Assembly (NCBI RefSeq): GCF_007990755.1
Contig: NZ_BJXA01000013.1
Span: forward strand, 1 to 64,000
DNA: 64,000 nucleotides
Direction: 5' to 3'
Origin: Nocardia ninae NBRC 108245
GTDB taxonomy: Bacteria; Actinomycetota; Actinomycetes; Mycobacteriales; Mycobacteriaceae
Shown: one piece after another, positions 15,874 through 26,600 of the stretch
How the letters are laid out: every line of letters starts with the position of its first letter
Numbering within the stretch: position 1 is the first letter of the stretch
Notes under the pieces: model-generated
What the model saw: the letters and a program-made list of their open reading frames with translations, nothing else
Databases searched by the model: none
Told to the model about the DNA's origin: nothing
Translations under genes and position numbers: made by a program

Positions 15874-17172
15874 TCACAACTGGCCCAGTTCTGCGGCGGT
15901 GACCGTGCGGGTGTGCGCCGGAGCGTCCGGCGAAGCCGGGAAGTCGAATCGGTAGCGCAGGGTCGACTCGACTTTCGCTGCGAGGACGGCCAATTCGCCG
16001 ATATCGCGGGCCTTGCCCATCACGATGTCCATCTCCCGGGTCTCCACTCCGCCGGGAAACAGCGTGCCGGGCCGGGCGTATGGTCGATGCAGGGTGACGC
16101 CGGGAAGCTGCTTGACGGCGTCCACGCCGTCGACGGCGACCAGCGTGGCGGGCAGGCGCGGCGCGGGATGGAACAGCTGGAAATAGGCCGTCCCTTGGTA
16201 AACCGTTGGGGTACTTACCGATTCGCCGAGCGCGATGTGCCCGGCCAGCTCGATCAGATCCAGTCCCAGTGCGCGCCTGGCGAGTTCGTTGATGCCGCCG
16301 CCGAGTCGTCCGTTGACCTCGATCAACCGTGGCCCCTGCGGGGTGAGTTTGACCTCGGTGTGGGTGAGCCCCGCGACGACACCGAGCGCCTCGACCGCCT
16401 GCCGCGCCAGCGTGCGCACCTGCTCGTCCTCGTCCGGGCCGAGCGGCGAGGGCCAGAACCGGCCCGTCTCCCGAAACGGCGGCACCATCGGGAATTTGCC
16501 GGTGACGGCCAGATCGTGAATGTGCCCGTGCTGCACCACGCTTTCGATGGAGACGTAGTCACCGAACGGACCGCAGTCGCGCCCGGTCAGGTACTCCTCG
16601 AGGACGAGGGTGCCCCCGGCCATCAGGCCGGGCCGGTCCTGCGCGAGCAGCGTTCGCGTGAGTTCGAGGCCGGCGGTCGCGTCGTCGATGTAGAAGGTGT
16701 TCCGGCTGCCGCCGCCGTGTGCCGGTTTCAGCACGGCGGGCAGTCCGGTCGCGGCGACGGCGGCGGGCCAGTCGGACTCGACGTCGACGCGGTGACAGCG
16801 CACGGCGTCGACGCCTGCGTCGCGCAGCGCGGCCCGCTGCTGCCACTTGTCGGTCAGCACCCCGAGGGTCCGCCGATCGTGGAACGGCAGCCCGAGCTCA
16901 TGCGCCAGCTCGACCGCCAGACCGAGACCGCGCTCGGTGTAGGTGACCACGCCGCCGGGCCGGTGCGCGCGCACCGCGTCGGCAGCGAGCGCGGGCGACT
17001 CCGCCCACAGCACCGAACCGAATTGGGACAGTAAGGGTTCCATCGTGCGGGTGTGCTCGTTCGGTTCGAGAACGAAGACACAGTTCGCCCACCCCGCCAA
17101 TCCGACGGCGATATCACCCGGATGCGCGGCGCCGTCGTCATAGACGACCACCAGGGTCGGGCGTTCGCTCAT
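15874..17172 (-). CDS. ATP-grasp ligase
   Basis: 432 residues, start ATG 17172 with GGAAAGG upstream. The ATP-grasp fold is shown by AVLKPAHGGGSRNTFYI (Lys/Gly loop), LVLEEYLTGRDC, TEVKLTPQGPRLIEVNGRLGGG (metal and ATP ligands) and a C-terminal domain. The closest general type is the amino-acid ligase/carnosine synthase-like group, which makes amide bonds through an acyl phosphate. Within the cluster it probably joins an amino acid or caps the product. The exact substrate cannot be deduced. Confidence 0.85.
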   Translation of the reverse strand: MSERPTLVVVYDDGAAHPGDIAVGLAGWANCVFVLEPNEHTRTMEPLLSQFGSVLWAESPALAADAVRAHRPGGVVTYTERGLGLAVELAHELGLPFHDRRTLGVLTDKWQQRAALRDAGVDAVRCHRVDVESDWPAAVAATGLPAVLKPAHGGGSRNTFYIDDATAGLELTRTLLAQDRPGLMAGGTLVLEEYLTGRDCGPFGDYVSIESVVQHGHIHDLAVTGKFPMVPPFRETGRFWPSPLGPDEDEQVRTLARQAVEALGVVAGLTHTEVKLTPQGPRLIEVNGRLGGGINELARRALGLDLIELAGHIALGESVSTPTVYQGTAYFQLFHPAPRLPATLVAVDGVDAVKQLPGVTLHRPYARPGTLFPGGVETREMDIVMGKARDIGELAVLAAKVESTLRYRFDFPASPDAPAHTRTVTAAELGQL

Positions 17173-17200
17173 GACAACCTGCCTTTCCACCGGAGCCGAT

Positions 17201-19009
17201 TCACAGCTCGACGACCGTGACGGCCCGGCCGGAGGTCGGGACCGGGGCGGCCGGGCCATCCAGCGCGGCGGCCAGCTCGGCGATCGAGGCGTGCGCGTAG
17301 ATCTGGGCGATGACCAGTGCCCGATAGTGCCGCCGCAGCCGCGCGAACACCGTCAGCGCTTTGAAGGAATCTCCGCCGATCTCCATGAACCGCTCGTCCC
17401 GCCCGATCTCGGCCCGGCCGAGCACCTCGCACCAAATCCCTGCCACCAGTTGCTCGGTCGGGGTGCGCGGCGGATCGGTCAGTCGGATGAGGGTAGGCCC
17501 GCTGTCGGCGAGGGCGCGCAGAGCGGCGAAGTCGGCCTTGCCGTTCGGGGTGACCGGAATATGCGGGACCGGCATGATCCGACTCGGCACCAGCGCGGAC
17601 GGCAGCTCGTCGCGCAGCGACCGGATCAGCTCCGCCGGTTCCGCGGTTCCCACTACGTAGGCCACCAGCTCGAGCGGCTGGTCCGGGCGTGCGCGCTCAC
17701 CGGTCACCACGGCCTGCCGCACACCGGGCGAAACCAGCAGCGCTGCTTCGACTTCCCCCGGCTCGACCCGATTGCCGCGGATCTTGATCTGCCGGTCGGC
17801 CCGGCCCAGATAGTCGAGCGAGCCGCCGGGCTCGCGGATCACCAGGTCGTCGGTGCAGTAGAACCGGGTGTCCGAGGCGTCGAGCCGCACGAACTTGGCC
17901 TCGGTGCGCGTGGTGTCGCCGAGATATCCCAGTGCCACGCATTCGCCACCGAGGTACAGCGTGCCAGGTGTTCCGTCCGGTACCGGAGCCAGATCGTCGT
18001 CGAGCACCACGGCGCGCACGCCGCTCAGCGCGGTGCCGACCGGAACCCGCGGGCGATGCGCGTCCGCGGCGGTCACCCGGTGCATGGTCGCCAGAATGGT
18101 GGCCTCGGACGGGCCGTAACCGTTGTGCACCTCCAGGTTCGGCCGGGCGCGCAGGATCGCGGCGGCCAGTCGCGGCGGAAAGGCCTCGCCCGCGACCACG
18201 AGCAGGCGTTGCGGCAGTAGCACGGCGAGATCGCCCTCGGCGGCCAGCGCTTCGAGTTGGGACGGCGTGTAGGTGAGGCAGTCGGCGGGGTGCGCCGCCA
18301 GATCCGCGGCCAGTGCGACCGGATCGAGAGTTGTTTCGCGCGGATACACATCCAGCCGGGCACCGGACAGCAGCGCACCGTACACCGACACCTTGCCGAG
18401 GTCGGCGGCGAAGGTCGTGGTGAGACCGAAGCTGTCGATGGGCACGGCAACCCGCTCCCAGAAAGCCGCGCAGTAGTTGAGCAAGGCACGATGGGATACC
18501 TGAACGGCCTTCGGGGTGCCGGTCGATCCGGACGTGCACACCAGATAGGCGACGTCGTCGCGGTGCAGGCCGAGGGCGAGGTCGACGGGCGCCCCCTTGG
18601 CCGCGTCGGTGAGCACGTGCACCGGCAAGCCGTCCTCGGAAAGCCGCGATCGGTTCCGCGTATCGGTGAGTACGGCTCTGGCACCGGTGGTTTCGAGCAA
18701 CGCGCGCAGCCGCGGGTCCGGATCGGCCGCCTCGAGGTGGACGTACGCCGCGCCGACCGACCACGCGCCGAGTACTCCGGCGAGGCAGCGGACGGACCGA
18801 TCCATCAGTGTGGCAACGACATCGCCGCGGCCGATGCCCTGGCCGCGCAACCAGGCGGCCACCGCGCCTGCGCGGCCGGCGAGTTCGCGGTAGGTGAGCT
18901 GAATATCGCCCTGCCGCAGGGCCGGACGATCAGGTAGTTCCGTGGCGAGATAGGCGAAGGTGTGCGCCGCGGTCGGGGACTGTCGCAGCGTCGCAGACAG
19001 GGTCGACAT
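17201..19009 (-). CDS. NRPS adenylation-PCP protein
   Basis: 602 residues. The adenylation domain has all core motifs (LVCTSGSTGTPKAV A3, NGYGPSEAT A5, CTDDLV A7, GRADRQIKIRGNRVEPGEVE A8, NGKADF A10), then a PCP (IGGDSFKA, S548). The A4 region FAADLGKVSVYGALLSGA differs from the usual FDxSxxE; aligned pocket residues start D-L-V, not a code I can assign. It lacks a condensation domain and must work with the C domains of the megasynthase or of the PCP-C protein. ATG 19009 lies 26 nt after the ACP gene stop. Confidence 0.9.
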   Translation of the reverse strand: MSTLSATLRQSPTAAHTFAYLATELPDRPALRQGDIQLTYRELAGRAGAVAAWLRGQGIGRGDVVATLMDRSVRCLAGVLGAWSVGAAYVHLEAADPDPRLRALLETTGARAVLTDTRNRSRLSEDGLPVHVLTDAAKGAPVDLALGLHRDDVAYLVCTSGSTGTPKAVQVSHRALLNYCAAFWERVAVPIDSFGLTTTFAADLGKVSVYGALLSGARLDVYPRETTLDPVALAADLAAHPADCLTYTPSQLEALAAEGDLAVLLPQRLLVVAGEAFPPRLAAAILRARPNLEVHNGYGPSEATILATMHRVTAADAHRPRVPVGTALSGVRAVVLDDDLAPVPDGTPGTLYLGGECVALGYLGDTTRTEAKFVRLDASDTRFYCTDDLVIREPGGSLDYLGRADRQIKIRGNRVEPGEVEAALLVSPGVRQAVVTGERARPDQPLELVAYVVGTAEPAELIRSLRDELPSALVPSRIMPVPHIPVTPNGKADFAALRALADSGPTLIRLTDPPRTPTEQLVAGIWCEVLGRAEIGRDERFMEIGGDSFKALTVFARLRRHYRALVIAQIYAHASIAELAAALDGPAAPVPTSGRAVTVVEL

Positions 19010-19035
19010 GGAGAACTCGATTCGATCGGGGTAAG

Positions 19036-19293
19036 TCAGCGGAGACGGGGTAGGGACGCCGGACGGGCGGTGGCGATCAGGTCGGCCAACGCCGCGACGG
19101 TCGGGGTCTGGAAGTAGGTCTTGAGATCCAGCCGGATCGCGAAGCGGTCTTCCAGCGCGGTGAACAGGCGCAGCGCGGTGTGACTGGTCCAGTTGTCCAG
19201 CTCGTCGAACCGCCGCTCGTCGGTGATCTGCTCGGGCGGCAGATCGGTGACCGTGGAAATCAATTGGGCAAGCGTGGTTTTCGTATCAGACAT
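19036..19293 (-). CDS. Free-standing acyl carrier protein
   Basis: 85 residues. A four-helix ACP with the attachment Ser at S37 in LDNWTSHTAL; the usual D-S-L is replaced by T-S-H. Its start overlaps the end of the FkbH-like gene by 8 nt, so the two are translationally coupled. In tetronate and methoxymalonyl pathways the FkbH partner is such an ACP, which carries the glyceryl unit. ATG 19293 is the only start giving a normal ACP length. Confidence 0.85.
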   Translation of the reverse strand: MSDTKTTLAQLISTVTDLPPEQITDERRFDELDNWTSHTALRLFTALEDRFAIRLDLKTYFQTPTVAALADLIATARPASLPRLR

Positions 19294-21175
19294 GGGGTTT
19301 CGTCCATTCGTCGGTGTGGACCGAGATCCACGCGGGGGCCAGGGCCGGACGCGGGTCGAGCGGGAGAATCCGCCGCGTGCTGCCGTCGGGATCCGGGTCG
19401 CGGTCGGCCGTGACGAAACCGGCGTCGGCCAGGAACTTCTCGGCCGGTCCGTTGCGGCCGCTGCTGCGGAAGGCCGCCTCCAGCCGCACCACACCCGTCG
19501 CGACGGCCTCGTCGATCACCGTTTGCAGCACCGCGAACTCGATGCCGCGCGCGAAGACCCGGCAGCTCATCACGGCGTTCTCGATGAGCCAGTGGTCGGT
19601 GTGCTCGGCGATCCACAACGCCCCCACGATGCCCTCGCGGCCGAACCGATCGCTGACCTCGAACCCGAGCACGGCGTGCTCGGCGGAGCCGGCCATCCGG
19701 CGCGTCTGCTGCGCCGAATGCGCGCGCCCGGTGAGATTGAACTGATTGGTGCGCCCGCCGAGCTGCACGATGCGCGGCAGCAGGTACTCGTCGGCTCGGC
19801 GGATGGTTACCTCGATGCCGAGATCGGTCAGGTAGCCGTCGAGCGCGGAACGGCTGCTCGTCCACTCCTGCCTACGCACCCTGGCTCGATACAGGTCGGT
19901 GCGCTGCCGGTCGGTGTCGGTGGTGGTGAGCACGGTGAAGTGGTCGCCGGACAGCAGCGCGCCGAGGTGCCCGGCCGGGTCGCCTGCCAGCGGCACGACG
20001 GTGACCTGCGGCAGCGCGCGACCGACGAGCTCGCATTCGAACGCCGAGTCGTCGGCGAAGACCAGGCTGTCCAGCCCGAGATTCAGCTCGGCCGCGATCG
20101 CCGCCAGACTGCCGTCCTTGGGTTCCCAGTTCGCCTTGACGGCGACGAAATCATCTGTGCGAATGAGCATTTCGGGATGCTCGGTGAGCACCTGTGTCAC
20201 CAGGTCCGGATCGTTCTTGCTCGCGACCGCGAGCAGCACGCCCTGATCACGCAGCGCCAGCACCGCCCGCTGCAACTCGGTGTAGGCATTGCCCGGGTAC
20301 ATCGAGCCGAGCTCGATGTTCTCCGGCCCGTCGTCGCCGAGCACGCCGCCCCACAGGGTGTTGTCCAGGTCCAGCACCAGGCACTTCTTGGCGCGGCCGG
20401 TCAGCGCGCGGGCGTACCCGGCGACCTGCCCGGCGTACAGCTGCTCGACCGCGGGCGACCAGGCCATGCTGCCGAAGCGGTACAGCCGATCGTCGCGCAA
20501 CGCGACGGCGGCGTCGGTGAGCAGCAGCTCCAGGTCCACTACGTCGACGTTGTCGATGCGATCGGCGAATTCGATTAGGCCGCTGTTGAGTTCGCGCCAG
20601 GCCCGGCCCAGCCGCGCGCGCGACCGGTAGGCGTTGACGGTCCGCCATCGGATCTGCGGCAGCGGCACGGTGTGCGCGAGCACGGTGCCGGAGGTGCGCG
20701 CCGCGAAGGCCGACACCGCCGTACCGAACAGGTCGAGGCGCTGCGCGAGGAGGTCGCGCACGGTGTCGAGGTCGGTGGGATCGGCGTCGCGGGGGAGGAA
20801 CAGCTCCTCGTGGATCGGGCATACCGTGAGATCGGGTGCGAATCGCGTCAAGGCGGAGTCCGGATCGCTCAGCTGCATGAGCAGTTGATCCGGTGGCGTC
20901 AGGTGGAACTCGGGGTCGATGCCCACGGCGAGCAGCGAAATGCGTAGCAGCGGAACCAGATTGTCGGCGGTGAAGGAACCGGCCACGGCCACTCGCAGCG
21001 GATGCGATGTGGTGCCCGGCCTGCGCACCAGCGCGGAATCTATGCGCGCGAGCAGCCTGCCCGCCTCGCGGGCGGTGCCGATATCGGGGGTCTGCGCCAG
21101 CGCGGCTGGCAGTGCGGGATCGGGCTCGGCGCCCGGCTCAGTGAGCCGCCGGACGCGGTCGAGTAGGTCGTCCAC
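19286..21175 (-). CDS. FkbH-like HAD protein, glyceryl-ACP synthase
   Basis: 629 residues, normal for the family. HAD motif I is VLDLDNTLWGG (D269, D271), followed by LAVASKNDP and PKDGSL motifs and VFADDSAFE. A GNAT-like C-terminal region follows. The family takes 1,3-bisphosphoglycerate, dephosphorylates it and loads D-glyceryl on an ACP. The neighbouring ACP and KASIII-like genes match the cassette that builds tetronates. ATG 21175 lies 24 nt after the KASIII stop. Confidence 0.9.
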   Translation of the reverse strand: MDDLLDRVRRLTEPGAEPDPALPAALAQTPDIGTAREAGRLLARIDSALVRRPGTTSHPLRVAVAGSFTADNLVPLLRISLLAVGIDPEFHLTPPDQLLMQLSDPDSALTRFAPDLTVCPIHEELFLPRDADPTDLDTVRDLLAQRLDLFGTAVSAFAARTSGTVLAHTVPLPQIRWRTVNAYRSRARLGRAWRELNSGLIEFADRIDNVDVVDLELLLTDAAVALRDDRLYRFGSMAWSPAVEQLYAGQVAGYARALTGRAKKCLVLDLDNTLWGGVLGDDGPENIELGSMYPGNAYTELQRAVLALRDQGVLLAVASKNDPDLVTQVLTEHPEMLIRTDDFVAVKANWEPKDGSLAAIAAELNLGLDSLVFADDSAFECELVGRALPQVTVVPLAGDPAGHLGALLSGDHFTVLTTTDTDRQRTDLYRARVRRQEWTSSRSALDGYLTDLGIEVTIRRADEYLLPRIVQLGGRTNQFNLTGRAHSAQQTRRMAGSAEHAVLGFEVSDRFGREGIVGALWIAEHTDHWLIENAVMSCRVFARGIEFAVLQTVIDEAVATGVVRLEAAFRSSGRNGPAEKFLADAGFVTADRDPDPDGSTRRILPLDPRPALAPAWISVHTDEWTKPHV

Positions 21176-21199
21176 GACCCTCCTCTCTTTCGTTGTCGG

Positions 21200-22201
21200 T
21201 CAGATGCGGAGCAGGGTGCAGGCCCAGTGCATGCCGGTGCCCATGCTCAGCAGGGCGACGATGTCGCCGGTGACGAGTTCGCCGGTGGCCAGCAGCCGCT
21301 CCAGGCTCAGTAGTTGATCGGCCGGGCCGAAATGCCCGTGGTCGCAGGCGATCTCGACATTGGTGCGATCCAGCGGCAGGCCGAGCGCCTTGGCCAGATC
21401 GGCGAAGGCGCCGGCATTGTCGTGCAGATACAGCACCCGCTCGATCTCGCCGAGTGTGACATCCGCACTCGCGCAGGCGCGTTCGACGACCTCGCGGTTG
21501 CGTGCGTGCAGTTGCTCGACGAAGGCGAGTGCGGCGCGGCCGTCCCCGTCGAAGTAGGTGTCCATGCGGTCGATCAGTCCGGCGATGGCGGGCCGCCCGG
21601 CGCCCGGAGCGAACGGGCGAGCGGCGCCGCCGATCTCCATCCGCATGAAGTCCGCGTAGCGGCCGTCGGTGACGACCTCGGTCGCCAGCCAGCGGCACGC
21701 CGGGTGGTCGCGGCGCAAGACCGCGGCCGTCGCACCGTCCGAGCTCAACGAGGTGCTCGTTTCGACACGGTCCCAATAGGTTTCACAGATTCGGTTGGCC
21801 GCGATGACCAGTGCGGTCCGGTATCGGGGGTGGGTGGCGAACTTTCCGGCGACGATGTCGAACGCCGCCACGCCGCCACCGCAGGCCTGACTCAGCAGGA
21901 TCGCCTCCGCCTGGCGGGTGTCGAGGCGACCCGCTACCGCGGCGGCGGGATCCCAGTACAGGTATTCGGCGATATCGGTGATCGCCAGGATCACCAGATC
22001 GACCTCGTCCGCCGTGATTCCGGCGCGCCGCAGCGCGGCCTCCCCGGCGCGCACGGCCAGATCGGTCAGGCCGACCTCCGCCGGTGCGCGGTGCAGGCGG
22101 CGGTAGCCCCACTGCCGCACCTTCTGGTCGTCGCCGGCCAGTTCGTCGATGGTGACGGGTGCGCCGAGGGCGTACCCGATCCCCATGATGCCCAATGACA
22201 T
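21200..22201 (-). CDS. KASIII-like ketosynthase of tetronate type
   Basis: 333 residues. The thiolase fold has active-site C107 in SQACGGGVAAF, a His in YLHDNAG and HGHFGPADQL near the C-terminus where FabH has the NxG motif. In tetronate pathways such an enzyme joins glyceryl-ACP to a beta-ketoacyl thioester, forming C-C and C-O bonds. The direct neighbours FkbH and ACP support this. Start ATG 22201 has GAAGGGGACG upstream. An ordinary FabH starter role is the alternative, but FabH lacks this context. Confidence 0.85.
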   Translation of the reverse strand: MSLGIMGIGYALGAPVTIDELAGDDQKVRQWGYRRLHRAPAEVGLTDLAVRAGEAALRRAGITADEVDLVILAITDIAEYLYWDPAAAVAGRLDTRQAEAILLSQACGGGVAAFDIVAGKFATHPRYRTALVIAANRICETYWDRVETSTSLSSDGATAAVLRRDHPACRWLATEVVTDGRYADFMRMEIGGAARPFAPGAGRPAIAGLIDRMDTYFDGDGRAALAFVEQLHARNREVVERACASADVTLGEIERVLYLHDNAGAFADLAKALGLPLDRTNVEIACDHGHFGPADQLLSLERLLATGELVTGDIVALLSMGTGMHWACTLLRI

Positions 22202-22222
22202 TCGTCGTCCCCTTCGGTGTGG

Positions 22223-23695
22223 CTAGCGCACGCCGTTGACGTCCTCGGTGGTGACGGCGAACCGGCCTGCCGACCACGCCATCGCGCGCCCGAACTGGTC
22301 GAAGCTGGTGCGATTGATATTGGCGAGGTTGTCGCAGCCCTGGTGGTAGCAGCGGTCGAGCATCTGGCCCTCGATGCCGCCGAACAGCCGCACCCACTCC
22401 GCCGATTTGAGGGTGTCCGAGCCGCCGTTGACGCCGCCCGCGGGAATGCCCGCCGTGATGAACGGGGCGTGGTCGGAGCGCCCGTCCAGGACCAATCCGA
22501 CCGTCGGCAGATTTTGCCCGGCGAAGTACCCGTTGATCAGGGTGGAGATCTGATCGGAGCCGACCGGTGCCGGACCGTTCGCGGTTTTGCCGTTGTACAC
22601 CTGGCGCGCGAAGTTGTCCGAGCCGATCATTTCCGCGTTCAGATAGAGGGCGGTGTTCTTGCGCTGCTCGGGCGTGAGCTGATCGATGTAGAACTGCGCT
22701 CCCGCGAGCCCCTTCTCCTCCGCCGCCCACCAGGCGAACCGCACCTTGTTGCGGACCTGATCGCGGTACGGAGCCATGCGCAGCGCGGTCTCCAGCGTCA
22801 TCACGGCGGAGGTGCCGTTGTCGTTGACGCCGGGGCCGGTGTCGACCGAGTCCAGGTGCGCGCCCATCACGATCATGTTGTCCGCACGGCCGGTGGGGGT
22901 GTCGGCGATCAGGTTGTAGGTGTTGGTCAGAATCTCGTTGCCGCGCAGGTCGAGGGTGACCTGCACCGGCCCGGCGGCGACATCGGCCTGCAACTGCTCG
23001 GCTTCGCCCCGCGGCAGCGTCGCGGTGGGGATGCGGGCGTCGGCGGGCGGCACCATCCGGTAGCGCAGATTGAGCGTCGGGTCCGGCGCGTCGCCATTCA
23101 TCAGCATGGCGGCGGCGCCGACCTCGGCGGCCACCAGCTGCTTCTGGGTGATGAAACAGTCGCCCACCCGGACCAGCACGATCTTGCCGCGCACATCGCT
23201 GTTCGCGTAGTCGTCGACGGTGCAGCCGGTGTCCTTGCCCGTCGGCAGACTCACCGCGGCGTTGAAACCACCGTCCGGGGTGGAGCGGGAGAATCGGGCG
23301 ATCACCGGGTGCAGCGGGCGGGCCTGCGGTGCGGTCACCGAGCCGGTCTCGGCGCGAATGTCGTAGTCGGGGAAGCTGAATTGCTGCCGTGTGACCTGGT
23401 AACCGGCGGCGGTCAGGGCCGCGGTGAAGTACTGGGCGGTCGCCTCGTAGCCGGGCGAGCCGGATACCCGGTGTCCGCCGAAGGTCGTGGTGAGGTTGGC
23501 GAGGGCGGCGAGGTGTGGCCACGCGCCGTCGCCGGTGACCTCGGCCGCAAGACGGTCGGCCAGGGCGTTGGCACCGGTGTCGGCGGAGGCTGCCCCCGTG
23601 TGTCCGGCCAGGACGGCCGCGGCTGCCAGTAACACCGCGCCGGTCAGCGCAAAGGGCTTGCGCCGCATGGAAAGTCGGCGGGACGGTTTTATCAT
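22223..23695 (-). CDS. Secreted M28-family metallopeptidase with PA domain
   Basis: 490 residues with an N-terminal signal sequence (RRKPFALTGAVLLAAAAVLAG to ASA, ~residues 11-38). A PA insert (~130-230) precedes the zinc aminopeptidase core: GAHLDSV, GVNDNGTS, AEEKGL, LNAEMIGSD and RSDHAPF supply the usual metal ligands. It resembles secreted aminopeptidases of the M28 family. The start overlaps the stop of the megasynthase gene (ATGA) with AGGAG upstream, so it belongs to the operon. Such enzymes can remove an N-terminal protecting residue from an exported prodrug; this role is inferred. Confidence 0.88.
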   Translation of the reverse strand: MIKPSRRLSMRRKPFALTGAVLLAAAAVLAGHTGAASADTGANALADRLAAEVTGDGAWPHLAALANLTTTFGGHRVSGSPGYEATAQYFTAALTAAGYQVTRQQFSFPDYDIRAETGSVTAPQARPLHPVIARFSRSTPDGGFNAAVSLPTGKDTGCTVDDYANSDVRGKIVLVRVGDCFITQKQLVAAEVGAAAMLMNGDAPDPTLNLRYRMVPPADARIPTATLPRGEAEQLQADVAAGPVQVTLDLRGNEILTNTYNLIADTPTGRADNMIVMGAHLDSVDTGPGVNDNGTSAVMTLETALRMAPYRDQVRNKVRFAWWAAEEKGLAGAQFYIDQLTPEQRKNTALYLNAEMIGSDNFARQVYNGKTANGPAPVGSDQISTLINGYFAGQNLPTVGLVLDGRSDHAPFITAGIPAGGVNGGSDTLKSAEWVRLFGGIEGQMLDRCYHQGCDNLANINRTSFDQFGRAMAWSAGRFAVTTEDVNGVR

Positions 23696-26600
23696 CTGGC
23701 AACTCCTGTGTTCTGGTGACTCGGTGAGACAGGCACGGCCGAGGCCGCGCCGAATGCTTCCGCGAGCGCGAGAATGCGCTCGGGGGTGAACAATTCGCCG
23801 CTGTAGCGCCACTGCACCCGGATCCGGTCGGCGACGAGTCTCGGATAGACCTCGAGCGCGCAGGGTCTCGGCATGTCGGCGGGCCGGTCGCGGCCGACGA
23901 GTTCGTTGTCGGCACCGGTCAGCGCGCCGTCGCGTTCGTCGGACAGGAAAGCTGGTGTGCCCCAGAAGGAGAACAGCACGTCCGGTGTCCGGATCTGATC
24001 CAGTGCGGTGCGCACGGCGGCATCGGGGTGGAACCTGCGCAGGGGTTCGAAGTCGAAACCGCGTCCGGGCACCGATCGCAGCTGTGCCGCCACGAAGGCG
24101 GCGTGGTCGGCCGGGGTGCGCCGGCCAGGCAGGCCGAGCGCGAAGGGATAGGTCGTGTTGAAGAAGCCGACGGTGCGGCCGAGATCGAGATCGTCGAAGA
24201 GGTCTTCGCGGCCGTGGCCGACCAGCTGGATGGCGACCTCGCCGCCGCGCATGTCGAGCCAGTGCTGCATCGCGGCGCCCAGTGCGGCCAGCAGCTGTTC
24301 CGAGCGGCTGAGGCCGGAAACCAATGCGGGGGCGGGGAATTCGGTGACCAGCTCGGCGGTGTTGCCCTCGATGCCGAACGAGTCGCCGGCCACGAGACGC
24401 CGTTGCATGCCGTCGCCCCAGGAGCGATCCAGCCAGTAGCCGGCATCCAGGGTGTCCGGGCGGGTGCGGATCAGGTCGGCGAGTCGGCGGGCCCACTCGA
24501 AGTAGCTCGCGCTGGGTGTGGGCAGTTCGGCGGTGCCCGCTCCGGTGAGGAGGGCCGAAAGGTCTTCGGTCAGTACGTTCCACGAGTAGAGGTCGACCAT
24601 CGTGTGGTGGATCACCAGCACGAGCTGGTCGTCGTGTCCCGCCGGGGTGTGGAACATGCCCGCTCGGCAGACCGGGCCGTCGGACAGGCTCAAGGTGCTG
24701 TGCAGCTCGGTGGCCGCGTTGTGGATCTGGTGTTCGAGATCGACGGGATCGGCTGCGGTGAGGTCGAATTCGGTGACTGCCGGAGGTGCCCCCGTGGTCA
24801 GTAGTTGCCAGCTGGCCTCGATCGAGCGCAGTTGGGCATGCAGGACGGGGTGTCGGTCCGCGAGGGCCTGCACTGCGCGCTCGACGGTGGCGGTGTCGAT
24901 GTCGCGGCGCAACGTGTAGCGCACGCCGTGGTTCCAGTAGTCCGGGTTGGGCACGCCGCGGCCGAGGAACTCCAGCTGCGGTGGGGTCGGGTCGACTGTC
25001 GTGGGTGCTTCCGCTTCGACCGGTGCCGGTGCGGTTGTGGCGGAATCGGTTTCACGCTCGGGGATGGTCTCGGCAACGGCGGCGACCGTCCGGAGCCGGA
25101 GAATGGCCCGGGGCCGCAGGGCGATTCCGCGGGTGCCTGCCTCGGCGGCGATGGCGATCGCGGAGATCGAGTCGCCGCCGAGATCGAAGAAGTCGTCCTC
25201 GATGCCGACTCGGTCGCGCCGTAGGTAGCGTGACCACAGCTCGCAGAGCTGTTCTTGCAGAGCATTATTCGGCGCGACGTGTGCGGCGGCCGTCGACGTG
25301 TCGATGTCCTGCACTTCGGCAGGAACCTGTTGTGCTGCTGGTGCGATGCCGATCGACAGCGTGTGCGCCGGCGTGTTCGGATCCAGCGCCGCCAAGCGGT
25401 CCAGCAGTGTGTGGTACGAGTCGAACCAGGCGTGGATCGTGTCGGGGCGGAACATCGTCGGGTCGTACTGCACCCGGCAGCGCAGCTGGCTGCCGTATTC
25501 CAGCACGGTGACCGCGAGGGGGAAGGCCGCGCCGCCCTGCCCGACATCGAGCAGCTCTACCGCCGGGCCCTCGGGACCCAACTGTCGCAATGGCTCGACG
25601 CCGCTGGTGACGGTGAACATGGTGGCCGCGAGCGGGTCCGCCGAGTTCGGGCGCGCGATTCGCCGGAGCCGGTCGGTGGGCAGGTCCTGGTGGTCGAGGG
25701 CTTGCAGTGAGGCCGTGCGGACCGCGGTGAGCAAGGCGGTGATCGACTGTTCGGGCTGCACCGTCGCCCGCACGACGAGCGTGGTGGCATAGTTGCCCAC
25801 CACCTGCTCATCGATCGGTTTACGCCCGGCCGCGGGCACCGCCACGCAGACCTCCTGCTCGCCGGTGAGCTGGCGGAGCAGTGTCATCCAAGCTGTCAGT
25901 AGCACCGTGTGCAGGGTGCAGCGCTCGCGTCGGGCGAGTTCACGCAGTCTTGTGGCGCGATCGCTGTCGATGGGCAGGGCTGATTCTTTTGTGCCACTCG
26001 GCGTTTCGCCGGCATCTTGATCCACCGGCAGGGGTACGTAGCGCGTGCCGGACAGATACTCCGACCAGAAGGTGGCGAGCTCGGCTCCGGCCGGGCCGTC
26101 CAGGAGCGCTTGCTGATCGGTGACGTAATCGAGGTAGCGGCGCTCCGGCACGGGCAATGTGCCTGGGTCGCTGGCCAATTCGGCGAACAGCAGGCCCCAC
26201 GACCAGCCGTCGACGAACAGATGATGGAAGGTGAGGAGCAGGATCTGTTGGTCGCCGTCCCGGAACCGGGCTCGCACCAGCTGGTATCGGCCCGGTGGGC
26301 CATCGGGTGGCAACGGTTCGGCGACCAGCTCTCGTAGGTGGTCCAGCAGATCTTCCCGGGCGTCGGCCGCGGTGTGAACGGTCAGTTCGAGCACCGTCTC
26401 GGTGAGCGCCACGCGGGTTTCGTCCGCAGGAGTGACTACCTGACGTGGGCCATTGGGGGAGTTGACGATCCGGGCGCGCAGCATCGGATGCCGTGCCACG
26501 ACGGCCTGTAGGCGCGCGGTCAGCGCTTCGACGTCGACTGCTCCGTCGAGTAGTAGGGCGGCGGGCACGTTGTAGGCGCCGGTGTCGGGGTCGAGCTGAT

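Noticed and set aside
19193-20578. 461-codon plus-strand frame
   Set aside because: Shadow of the FkbH-like gene.
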